Positions 1 to 5,758 of a stretch of DNA of 10,217 nt are shown here, in pieces; the stretch's first letter is position 1, and every line of letters starts with the position of its first letter. The notes below the pieces were generated by a model that was given only the letters and a program-made list of their open reading frames with translations, was not told the DNA's origin and did no database searches. Source of the stretch: Lachnoclostridium sp. UBA903 (GTDB taxonomy: Bacteria; Bacillota; Clostridia; Lachnospirales; Lachnospiraceae). The DNA lies in contig DBEP01000006.1 of NCBI GenBank assembly GCA_002294045.1, positions 82,444 to 92,660 on the forward strand, written 5' to 3'. A program made the translations under genes and the position numbers.

Positions 1-9
1 CTCCCAAAA

Positions 10-75
10 TTGCGACGCAGTATACCGTAAAGTGGGGCATTCAGAACGGTGCAATGATTTTTCAAACACGCTCTA
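10..75. repeat. 66-bp direct repeat, copy 1
   Basis: This stretch aligns without gaps to 1439-1504, in the same orientation, with about 8 differences over 66 positions (roughly 88% identity by eye). Both copies share ACCGTAAAG early on and ATGATTTTTCAAACAC near the right end, and finish in CTCTA. The two copies bracket the secreted-protein gene at 184-1089. To the left, similarity to the other copy fades, and the hairpin arm present in copy 2 is degenerate here. The window starts only nine bases upstream, so the true left limit may be outside. Read on the minus strand the end is TAGAGCGTGTTTGAAAAAT, which resembles the terminus of an insertion sequence or MITE. That reading is inference. Confidence 0.75.
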
Positions 76-183
76 GAGCTATTTATTTTATCGTACATCC
101 TATCATTCCGCTTAAGGATTGCCGGGAGAACAGGAATTCGGAGCGTCCAGGTGAGGATTGAAAAGTTTTAGACTTACCGTTAT

Positions 184-1089
184 TCAATCTATATCATGGA
201 TCACTTTAACCCGAATCTTCAGAGTAATTTTACCCTGAATCCGCAGGCGGTCCGTGAATAAATCACTAAAAACGGCCTTATCGGAAACTGCCGGTATATC
301 TTCGTCCGTCTTCGGGTTAAGAGCCAAAGGAGCACTGAAATAATAATCCGCCATAATTTCCAGGGCAGAGGATTTCTCGCCATTTGCAATAATTCCACGG
401 TTTATTTTATCCGGCAGCTCCAGACTGCTTAAATTTATTTCCGCTGTTTCGGCGGTATGGGATAATAATTTGCCAATGGTGACGGTCCCTCTTACCATGC
501 CATTCTTATATGACGTTATTGTATTAAAACCATGCAGGTCCGCTATATAATCAGGCAGCAATTCATATATCTTACGGGGTATTCCTATATCAGGTGTTCC
601 GATGCCCCACGCTCCGTTATGGTTCCCCAGCCGCCAGTAAGGCTCCTCTCCGGAAAAGAAAAATGGGATATTACCCAAGTCACAGACACCGGTACCGGCC
701 TCTGAAGCTTCTTCCCGGTTTTTGTTCCCGGTCATCCTGTAATTAACGGCAAAGCTCACTTTCCCCCCGGTGAAATCACTTAGATTAAAAGCTTCCGCTC
801 CGCTGATATTTAAAGTTTTATAATTATGTTCCGAATACGCTTCCAGGGGCTGAACCGTATCTTTACATACCGGAAGAAGCATATTATTTTCATCAATAGT
901 ACCTTCCAGCAAATATATTTTCAAATCATCTTCATATTCTTTGGTAAAAATAAAATCCGGCGTTTTTGATATTTTATTTACAACGTCACCGGCATCCACC
1001 GCAGCGGCATAGCTGACTCCCAGGCTGCACATACTGAGCCCTATGGCAAACAGAATAGTCCAATTATGCACTATAGTATTCTCTTTCAT
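184..1089 (-). CDS. Secreted protein of unknown function, 301 residues
   Basis: I do not recognise a family. The N-terminus is a likely Sec signal peptide: charged start (MKEN), hydrophobic core around residues 10-26 and a small-residue site at SYAAA (about 26-30), so the mature protein should lie outside the membrane. There is no lipobox at the predicted cleavage site, no LPXTG-like end and no later membrane segment. The mature part is mixed and soluble-looking, with only two cysteines (75 and 136 by rough count), aromatic and Gly-rich stretches in the middle (EEPYWRLGNHNGAWGIG) and beta-prone segments near the end. The ATG at 1087-1089 is supported by GGGAGG at 1097-1102 with good spacing, and a TATAAT promoter lies upstream. 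The gene is monocistronic and sits between two direct 66-bp repeats. It is probably real, given signal peptide, ribosome site and promoter, but its role is unknown. Confidence 0.8.
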   Translation of the reverse strand: MKENTIVHNWTILFAIGLSMCSLGVSYAAAVDAGDVVNKISKTPDFIFTKEYEDDLKIYLLEGTIDENNMLLPVCKDTVQPLEAYSEHNYKTLNISGAEAFNLSDFTGGKVSFAVNYRMTGNKNREEASEAGTGVCDLGNIPFFFSGEEPYWRLGNHNGAWGIGTPDIGIPRKIYELLPDYIADLHGFNTITSYKNGMVRGTVTIGKLLSHTAETAEINLSSLELPDKINRGIIANGEKSSALEIMADYYFSAPLALNPKTDEDIPAVSDKAVFSDLFTDRLRIQGKITLKIRVKVIHDID

Positions 1090-1152
1090 CGATAATCCTC
1101 CCGAACAAACAAATTTACCGCATCTGCATATTCCATATTTTTACAGGACTTT

Positions 1153-1181
1153 ATTATACCTTAAAAATATAACCATTACAA
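1153..1181 (-). promoter_or_regulatory. Sigma-A-type promoter for the secreted-protein gene
   Basis: On the minus strand there is TTGTAA (1176-1181), a 17-bp spacer and a perfect TATAAT (1153-1158). The -10 lies about 64 bp upstream of the ATG at 1089, leaving a leader of about 55-60 nt. Four of six -35 positions match consensus. Confidence 0.7.
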
Positions 1182-1438
1182 ATTTTATCGGAATAAATCG
1201 TTCGACGGTCATAATCCTCTTTTTACGACGATATGTAAATAAACTAACAGATAAGTGACAAATTTACATAGTGCACCCCGCCGGCCGGGTTTTTACGAAA
1301 TAGGGCATAATTTCCTATTGCATAAAATAAACTGCTCCTCAAATATTCTGGAAAGCAGCTTATCTAGTACAGCAGTGCATAGATTTCAGTGAATTCAGTA
1401 CCCGCTATTTATGCTTGTACCGGGCTGGATGCTCCGCT
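1182..1438. other. Gene-free stretch with several weak inverted repeats
   Basis: I see no credible gene between the promoter of the secreted-protein gene and the end of dtd. The stretch holds a GC-rich CCCG-CCGGC-CGGG dyad followed by TTTTT at about 1277-1294, a short AATAGG/CCTATT dyad at about 1300-1320, a CTGCT/AGCAG pair at about 1332-1359, and a bulged stem CAG-TA-CCCG (1396-1404) with CGGGCTG (1421-1427). These lie next to the stronger hairpin of repeat copy 2. None is convincing alone as a terminator. Together with copy 2 they could be the body of a small non-autonomous element. Confidence 0.35.
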
Positions 1439-1467
1439 TTGCGGCGCAGCATACCGTAAAGCGGGGC
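1431..1467 (+). repeat. 14-bp imperfect hairpin overlapping repeat copy 2
   Basis: Left arm GCTCCGCTTTGCGG (1431-1444), 9-nt loop, right arm CCGTAAAGCGGGGC (1454-1467). In a plus-strand RNA all 14 positions pair, two as G-U wobbles. On the minus strand those two become A-C mismatches. There is no U-tract after it in either direction, so it is not a standard terminator for dtd. Confidence 0.6.
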
Positions 1468-1504
1468 CTTAAGAACGGCTCAATGATTTTTCAAACACAC
1501 TCTA
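1439..1504. repeat. 66-bp direct repeat, copy 2, ending on the dtd stop codon
   Basis: This is the gapless partner of 10-75. Its last three bases, CTA at 1502-1504, are the reverse complement of the dtd stop codon TAG, so the repeat boundary and the end of the gene coincide. It contains the right arm and part of the left arm of the 1431-1467 hairpin. A possible explanation is insertion of a mobile repeat at the stop codon, with the CTA shared by target and element. Confidence 0.75.
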
Positions 1505-1945
1505 ATGTATATCATCCAATACCACGGTGAAGGGTCCGTCATTTATCAATTCTACCTGCATATCGGCTCCGAATTCACCTGCCTCAGCTTTACCCAGCTT
1601 AAGCCTTAAGGCCTCCAGAAAATATTGATATAACTCCTCAGCCTTTGCAGGCTCCGCAGCTTGCAGGAAGTTAGGACGGTTACCCTTCTTGCAATCGGCA
1701 TATAAGGTAAATTGGGATATTGCAAGAACCTCTCCCTGTATATCCTTAAGCGATAGATTTATTTTGTCTTGTTCATCCGCAAATATCCTAAGTTTTATTA
1801 TTTTATCAACATATTTATCAATCACTGCTTTTGTATCTTCCCTGCCTATCCCGACAAACAGCAGAAGTCCCTTACCTATTTTTCCTATGCAGGTTCCTTT
1901 AACGGTTACCGAAGCCTGTTTTACCCTTTGTATTACAACTTTCAT
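1502..1945 (-). CDS. dtd: D-aminoacyl-tRNA deacylase
   Basis: The product hydrolyses D-amino acids, and mischarged glycine, from tRNA in the cytoplasm, a chirality-proofreading step of translation. The 147-residue length is typical of the family. It opens with MKVVIQRVKQASVTV, the normal Dtd start. It carries SQFTLYAD (77-84), which holds the conserved Thr, KGNRPNF (87-93), and NDGPFT (135-140) with the Gly-Pro pair that forms the cross-subunit chiral filter; Dtd acts as a homodimer. ATG at 1943-1945 is preceded by AAAGGAG at 1951-1957. In many Firmicutes dtd follows relA; here it stands alone, divergent from the PAP2 gene, with no obvious sigma-A promoter among the AT-rich bases upstream. 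Its TAG stop is the last triplet of a 66-bp repeat, so the original 3' end may have been altered, although the C-terminus looks complete. Confidence 0.95.
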   Translation of the reverse strand: MKVVIQRVKQASVTVKGTCIGKIGKGLLLFVGIGREDTKAVIDKYVDKIIKLRIFADEQDKINLSLKDIQGEVLAISQFTLYADCKKGNRPNFLQAAEPAKAEELYQYFLEALRLKLGKAEAGEFGADMQVELINDGPFTVVLDDIH

Positions 1946-2068
1946 AAGAACTCCTTTTATTTTATCTGATATTGCTTATTATTGTTTTCTGTTTCAGTTA
2001 TTTTTTTATATTTCCTTTTTGGATTTCTTACATTTTCCTTAAATTATTTGAATATTCTTTAATAAATC

Positions 2069-2097
2069 TTGTGGTATAAAAAACTTTATGCTATAAT
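2069..2097 (+). promoter_or_regulatory. Extended -10 promoter for the PAP2 gene
   Basis: TTGTGG (2069-2074), 17-bp spacer, TATAAT (2092-2097), with TG at 2089-2090 giving the extended form TGCTATAAT. The predicted leader to the TTG start at 2187 is about 80 nt, AT-rich and without a strong hairpin. Confidence 0.6.
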
Positions 2098-2186
2098 CCC
2101 CAATGAACACTATTATAAAATATTGAATACATTAATTATGCCGTTATGGATTATGCTTAATGTCAATTCCAGAAAGGTTGATTTAG

Positions 2187-2858
2187 TTGAAACAATTAGT
2201 TCTAAAATATAAACACGGATGGGTACTATCCTATTTTTTTATTTATATCATATGGTTTTTTGCATTAGAAAAAAGTGTTACAACTGATTATGCATCCGTT
2301 CATATATGGTTGGATGATTATATTCCCTTTAATGAATGGTTTGTAATTCCTTACTTTTTATGGTTTGGTTTCATATTTGCAACGGTTGCTTATTTTTTTC
2401 TGACATCAAAAGAAGATTTTTATAAGATTACTGCCTTTTTATTTATTGGAATGACTATATGCCTGATTATATATACCATCTGGCCTAACGGCCAGGACCT
2501 AAGGCCGGATTTATCAAAGATTAACAGGGATAATATATTTATCCGGATTGTAAAAATCCTATACGGCACAGATACCTCCACCAACGTGTGTCCCAGTATA
2601 CATGTATTCAATTCCATCGGAGCCAATATAGCTATCCACCGCAGTGAGGCCTTAAAAAAATACAAGTGGCTGAGACCAGTTTCCACCCTTTTGACTATTT
2701 TAATTTCTCTCTCAACCATGTTCTTAAAGCAGCACTCCGCTTTTGACGCAATAGCTGCCATTGCCTTAAGTATTGTAATGTACTTTTTGGTTTACGGCTG
2801 GAGCGAGAGCAAGCAATCTGAAAAGGTAAAAGAAAAGAAGGTATTTGCACAATATTAA
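2187..2858 (+). CDS. PAP2-superfamily membrane protein (PAP2_3 / inositolphosphotransferase-like)
   Basis: This is a 223-residue multi-pass membrane protein with hydrophobic segments at about 12-28, 51-72, 80-98, 164-180 and 186-204 and a charged C-terminal tail. The PAP2 phosphatase signature is present in order: LRPDL (R106-P107), CPSIH (135-139, PSxH with S137 and H139) and STMFLKQHSAFD (176-187) with the catalytic-type H183 and D187. In the last motif the usual SR is ST, and the STxxLKQHxxxD form is typical of the Aur1/PAP2_3 branch rather than classical PgpB. The likely role is phosphate-ester or phospho-head-group transfer on a lipid substrate at the outer membrane face; the exact substrate cannot be read. 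The start is TTG, chosen because AGAAAGG at 2171-2177 is well spaced and the segment before it has no better start. A strong terminator follows. It is convergent with the glycosyltransferase. Confidence 0.85.
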   Translation: MKQLVLKYKHGWVLSYFFIYIIWFFALEKSVTTDYASVHIWLDDYIPFNEWFVIPYFLWFGFIFATVAYFFLTSKEDFYKITAFLFIGMTICLIIYTIWPNGQDLRPDLSKINRDNIFIRIVKILYGTDTSTNVCPSIHVFNSIGANIAIHRSEALKKYKWLRPVSTLLTILISLSTMFLKQHSAFDAIAAIALSIVMYFLVYGWSESKQSEKVKEKKVFAQY

Positions 2859-2885
2859 TAACAATCGTATAAAAGTAAAGCATTC

Positions 2886-2923
2886 ATGGTTTCAGTTTAT
2901 TAACTGAAACCATATATTTTTTT
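2886..2923 (+). terminator. Rho-independent terminator of the PAP2 gene
   Basis: A perfect 12-bp stem, ATGGTTTCAGTT (2886-2897) and AACTGAAACCAT (2902-2913), has the 4-nt loop TATT and is followed by ATA and a run of seven T (2917-2923). It ends the plus-strand transcript 28 bp after the PAP2 stop. The right arm overlaps the last four codons of the convergent glycosyltransferase. The minus-strand side lacks a good U-tract, so termination of that gene here would be weaker. Confidence 0.9.
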
Positions 2924-3916
2924 CGAAATTTTATAACCGACTTCCACTATCACACGGCCTACTTTACCGGGCAGGTTCATGGACCTTCCCAGAAACCGGT
3001 TGTGAATCTCATGATGCAGCCTTTTATTGGATTTCTCCAGGTAATCCCACAATTCCTGTTTTTTAGCCAGGCTTTCCTCCGTATTTTCTCTTATTAAATA
3101 AACAGAAGAAACAGTCATCATCATGCACAGATACTTTATCATATAATTACGCAGTTTTTTATTCTTAATTAACATCACATCCGTATCATCAATCATTATT
3201 TTAGTAATATAAATCTGCTGGTCAATCCGTTTTATCATATTTTTTTCATTTACCGACTGGTCATCTCTGCCGATAAAATAGCGGTAAAGGTTCACATCCA
3301 GATAATACATGGTTTTTACATAGGGCAGAGGGTGGTATACGAATATATTATCCACGTAAAAAGTATGTTTCGGCAGTTTTAATCCGCAGTCTTTTAACAA
3401 TTTGGTCCGATAAATGGCGGCATGCATGATAATTTGCTGGCTTTGTTTAAAAAACATAATATCGTTCCAAGTAAAAATCCGGTCCTGGGGCAGTGCCGTT
3501 TTATAATCCATCACCTTGTGTTTATTTATGCTGGGTTTTTCATAAACATAATTAGCTAACATAAGGTCCAGGCTTTTTCCATCCTCAACCAATTCTCTTA
3601 ATTTCTGAAGTACTTTTCGAAGGGCAGCTTCATTTACCCAGTCATCACTGTCTACGACTTTAAAATACAATCCTTTTGCATGAAGAAGGCCGGTATTGAC
3701 AGCTTCCCCATGTCCTCCATTCTCCTGGTGAAATACACTGACAATATCCGGATATCTGGCGGCATACTCATCCGCTATTTTTGCCGTATCATCCACTGAG
3801 CCATCGTCCACAATTATGATTTCCATGTCATTTCCTCCGGTCAATAATGTTTCAACGGCACGTTTCATATATGCAGCAGAATTATAGCAAGGTATAGCCA
3901 CACTTAACAATTTCAT
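2900..3916 (-). CDS. Family 2 (GT-A) glycosyltransferase
   Basis: This 338-residue cytoplasmic or membrane-associated enzyme should move a sugar from a nucleotide-sugar donor to an acceptor in envelope polysaccharide or glycolipid synthesis. The GT2 N-terminal half is clear: LLSVAIPCYN (3-12), IIIVDDGSVDDT (33-44) for nucleotide binding, the QENGGHGEAVNTGL region (64-77), and DSDDW (89-93) supplying the DXD-type metal site. The C-terminal part (about 110-338) is acceptor-side, rich in Lys, Tyr and Met, without an obvious transmembrane pair, so it is not a processive synthase. The ATG at 3914-3916 has AGGAGG at 3927-3932. A nearby ATG at 3921-3923 is out of frame. No polysaccharide gene cluster surrounds it, so donor and acceptor cannot be named. 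The last codons form one arm of the shared terminator hairpin. Confidence 0.9.
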   Translation of the reverse strand: MKLLSVAIPCYNSAAYMKRAVETLLTGGNDMEIIIVDDGSVDDTAKIADEYAARYPDIVSVFHQENGGHGEAVNTGLLHAKGLYFKVVDSDDWVNEAALRKVLQKLRELVEDGKSLDLMLANYVYEKPSINKHKVMDYKTALPQDRIFTWNDIMFFKQSQQIIMHAAIYRTKLLKDCGLKLPKHTFYVDNIFVYHPLPYVKTMYYLDVNLYRYFIGRDDQSVNEKNMIKRIDQQIYITKIMIDDTDVMLIKNKKLRNYMIKYLCMMMTVSSVYLIRENTEESLAKKQELWDYLEKSNKRLHHEIHNRFLGRSMNLPGKVGRVIVEVGYKISKKIYGFS

Positions 3917-3959
3917 TTTTCATCTTCCTCCTAATGATTAAAAAAAATCAATATTAATA

Positions 3960-3988
3960 ATTATAATGCATTAAATATAAACATAAAA
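3960..3988 (-). promoter_or_regulatory. Possible promoter for the glycosyltransferase gene
   Basis: On the minus strand a perfect TATAAT (3960-3965) lies 43 bp upstream of the ATG. The -35 at 17 bp spacing is only TTTTAT (3983-3988). The surrounding DNA is very AT-rich, so a chance match is possible. Confidence 0.35.
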
Positions 3989-4049
3989 TAGTATTCCTAT
4001 AAATTAAGAAATATTAAAATTTAGTAAGGTAAACGTAAGAAATATTTCG

Positions 4050-4078
4050 TTGTGTTGCCATTTTGTCAATGATATAAT
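4050..4078 (+). promoter_or_regulatory. Extended -10 promoter for the XRE regulator
   Basis: TTGTGT (4050-4055), 17-bp spacer, TATAAT (4073-4078), preceded by TG at 4070-4071, giving TGATATAAT. Transcription should begin near 4085, leaving a leader of about 114 nt before the ATG at 4199. Confidence 0.7.
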
Positions 4079-4091
4079 GAAAGCGGAATGA

Positions 4092-4119
4092 GGAATCAGT
4101 AAGCTTGCTTACGGATTCC
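4092..4119 (+). promoter_or_regulatory. Leader hairpin 1 / inverted repeat upstream of the XRE gene
   Basis: GGAATCAGTAAGC (4092-4104) pairs with GCTTACGGATTCC (4107-4119), 13 bp with a single A/C mismatch and a tiny central gap. It lies just after the predicted transcription start. It could be an RNA stem or a DNA dyad bound by a regulator. There is no T-run after it, so it is not an ordinary terminator. Confidence 0.55.
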
Positions 4120-4134
4120 GACTGGAGCAACAAA

Positions 4135-4159
4135 CACATGAACCGCTTTTGTTCATGTG
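4135..4159 (+). promoter_or_regulatory. Leader hairpin 2 / perfect 9-bp dyad upstream of the XRE gene
   Basis: CACATGAAC (4135-4143) and GTTCATGTG (4151-4159) are exact inverted repeats around the 7-base loop CGCTTTT. The loop is complementary to AAAGCG at 4080-4085, next to the predicted start site, so an alternative or tertiary pairing is possible if transcription begins a few bases earlier. As DNA, the two 9-bp half sites, 16 bp centre to centre, are also a plausible operator for the XRE protein. The sequence alone does not separate these. Confidence 0.55.
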
Positions 4160-4198
4160 ATAATGAAAGTTATAAAAATACGTTTTGGGAGGTTACTT

Positions 4199-4552
4199 AT
4201 GTCATTCGGTTCAAATTTAGAAAAATTAAGAAAAGAACGCAAAATCAGCCAAAGTAAGTTAGGGAATGCGCTGGGCATTACCCAGCAGATGATTAGCAGT
4301 TATGAAAAAGATATCTCCTCCCCTAACATAGATACCCTGGTAAAAATCGCTGACTTTTTTGAAATATCCATTGACCGGTTAGTCGGCCACATAGCTAAGT
4401 CAGAGAATCCGGCATCCCAAAAAATTCAATTTGACTATTTATTTGATTCCTTTTCTCTGGAAGATAAGGAACGGTGTTTATTTATTTTAAAAACCCTTTT
4501 GCTTGACCGTGAAAAGACGAATGAAAATTTGTTTATAAAGAAAAACTGCTGA
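4199..4552 (+). CDS. Small XRE-family (Cro/CI-type) transcriptional regulator
   Basis: This 117-residue cytoplasmic DNA-binding protein has an HTH_3 domain at about residues 7-62, with the helix-turn-helix around KISQSKLGNALGITQQMISSY and the usual tail PNIDTLVKIADFFEISIDRLVG. The remaining C-terminal part (about 75-117) is short, charged and of no family I recognise; it may be for dimerisation. The start at ATG 4199 is chosen over an in-frame GTG at 4157 because GGGAGG at 4187-4192 sits 6 bases before it, and because the GTG lies inside an inverted repeat with no ribosome site. The gene has its own extended -10 promoter and a leader with two dyads, which suggests autoregulation. It ends 6 bp from the convergent aminopeptidase stop, with no visible terminator between. 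Target genes are unknown. Confidence 0.9.
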   Translation: MSFGSNLEKLRKERKISQSKLGNALGITQQMISSYEKDISSPNIDTLVKIADFFEISIDRLVGHIAKSENPASQKIQFDYLFDSFSLEDKERCLFILKTLLLDREKTNENLFIKKNC

Positions 4553-4558
4553 TATAAA

Positions 4559-5674
4559 TTACTTTAGGTTTTCCGGATTCAGACCTTCTAATTCAGGAAT
4601 CACAAATCGTCCGTTTTTCCGTATTAGAACATCGTCAAAATAAATTTCACCGCCGCCGAATTCAGGTGTTTGAATACATACCAAATCCCAGTGAATTGCG
4701 GATTTATTGCCATTGGGAGCTATATCATAACAATTGCCCGGAGTAAAATGAAAGGAACCCATAATTTTTTCATCAAATAGAGTATCTTTCATAGGTTTTA
4801 CAACATAAGGGTTAACACCTAAGGCAAATTCGCCTATATACCTTGCACCTTCATCCGTATCGAATACTTGATTAATTCTCGCCGTATCATTGGCTGTAGC
4901 CTCAATGATTTTTCCTTCTTTGAAAGTAAGCTTAATATTTTCATAAGTAAATCCCTGATATACGGCCGGAGTGTTATAAGAAAGGACACCGTTAACGGAA
5001 TATTTCACCGGCGCCGTATATACTTCGCCATCCGGTATATTGCATTCTCCTGCACAAGGGATACAGGGAATACCTTTTATGGAAAAGGTCAGGTTTGTAC
5101 CGGGACCCGTAATTTTAACCCTGTCTGTTTTCTCCATATACGCTAACAGATTATCCATTGCCTTTCTCATCTTTGAATAATCCAGATTACATACACTAAA
5201 ATAAAAATCCTGGAAACTCTCTAAACTGGTATTAGCCAGCTGGGCCATGGAGTTATTGGGATAACGAAGAACCACCCATCTGGTTTTACTGACACGGATA
5301 TCATGGTGAACCGGTATGGTATAGTATTTTTCATATATTTCTATTTTCTCAGCAGGAACATCGGATAATTCCGATACATTATCCGTACCCCGGATTCCTA
5401 CATAACAATCCATCTGCGCCATTTCTTTTGCATCAATTTCTGCCATAAGGGATATCTGTTCCTCAGTACAGTTTAATAGAACCTCCCTTTGTACCGCCTG
5501 GTCCGTAAAATGAGGAAATGGCAGTCCGCCGGCCATATACACCTCCTTTATCACCTGCCTTGCCAGTTCTTTGGCAGAATCTCCGATATAATGTACATAA
5601 ACCTTATCCCCTTTTTTTACATTCATCGAATAATCTACTAAATTGTGAGCTAATATCTTTACTCTTTCATCCAT
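4559..5674 (-). CDS. M29-family metallo-aminopeptidase (AmpS/PepS type)
   Basis: This is a cytoplasmic exopeptidase that removes N-terminal residues from peptides using a two-metal centre. The 371-residue length is slightly below the roughly 410 common in the family. Candidate metal ligands and catalytic residues occur in order: E217 in PDGEVYTAP, E282 in IGEFALGVNP, H309 and Y316 in GSFHFTPGNCY, and H328 with D330 in AIHWDLV. The spacing matches M29 enzymes. The N-terminal half (VKKGDKVYVHYIGDSAKELA) is the typical alpha/beta domain. ATG at 5672-5674 follows AAGGAG (5682-5687). It lies 84 bp downstream of the 846-residue protein gene on the same strand and has a possible promoter in that gap, so it may be transcribed both alone and with the upstream pair. 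Substrate preference cannot be deduced. Confidence 0.93.
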   Translation of the reverse strand: MDERVKILAHNLVDYSMNVKKGDKVYVHYIGDSAKELARQVIKEVYMAGGLPFPHFTDQAVQREVLLNCTEEQISLMAEIDAKEMAQMDCYVGIRGTDNVSELSDVPAEKIEIYEKYYTIPVHHDIRVSKTRWVVLRYPNNSMAQLANTSLESFQDFYFSVCNLDYSKMRKAMDNLLAYMEKTDRVKITGPGTNLTFSIKGIPCIPCAGECNIPDGEVYTAPVKYSVNGVLSYNTPAVYQGFTYENIKLTFKEGKIIEATANDTARINQVFDTDEGARYIGEFALGVNPYVVKPMKDTLFDEKIMGSFHFTPGNCYDIAPNGNKSAIHWDLVCIQTPEFGGGEIYFDDVLIRKNGRFVIPELEGLNPENLK

Positions 5675-5719
5675 TATGCTTCTCCTTCCTTATCCGGTTT
5701 ATTATTAAATATTAGTCTG

Positions 5720-5749
5720 TTTATATTAAATAGAATTTATATAAATCAA
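5720..5749 (-). promoter_or_regulatory. Possible promoter for the aminopeptidase
   Basis: On the minus strand: TTGATT (5744-5749), 18-bp spacer, TATAAA (5720-5725), about 45 bp upstream of the ATG. The region is AT-rich, so the assignment is moderate. No terminator hairpin is visible between this gene and the upstream one. Confidence 0.45.
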
Positions 5750-5758
5750 CCAAATAAC

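Noticed and set aside
1043..1258. Plus-strand open frame of 71 codons
   Set aside because: It overlaps the signal-peptide end, ribosome site and promoter of the minus-strand gene, has no ribosome site and no plausible composition.
1277..1294. GC-rich dyad followed by TTTTT as a plus-strand terminator
   Set aside because: The stem is only about 4 bp and no plus-strand gene lies upstream for it to terminate.
2420..2761. Minus-strand open frame inside the PAP2 gene
   Set aside because: The plus-strand frame carries the ordered PAP2 motifs, membrane segments and a ribosome site. The minus frame has none.
4157..4198. GTG start extending the XRE protein by 14 residues
   Set aside because: The GTG lies inside the right arm of an inverted repeat with no ribosome site, while ATG 4199 has GGGAGG at ideal spacing and gives a standard XRE N-terminus.
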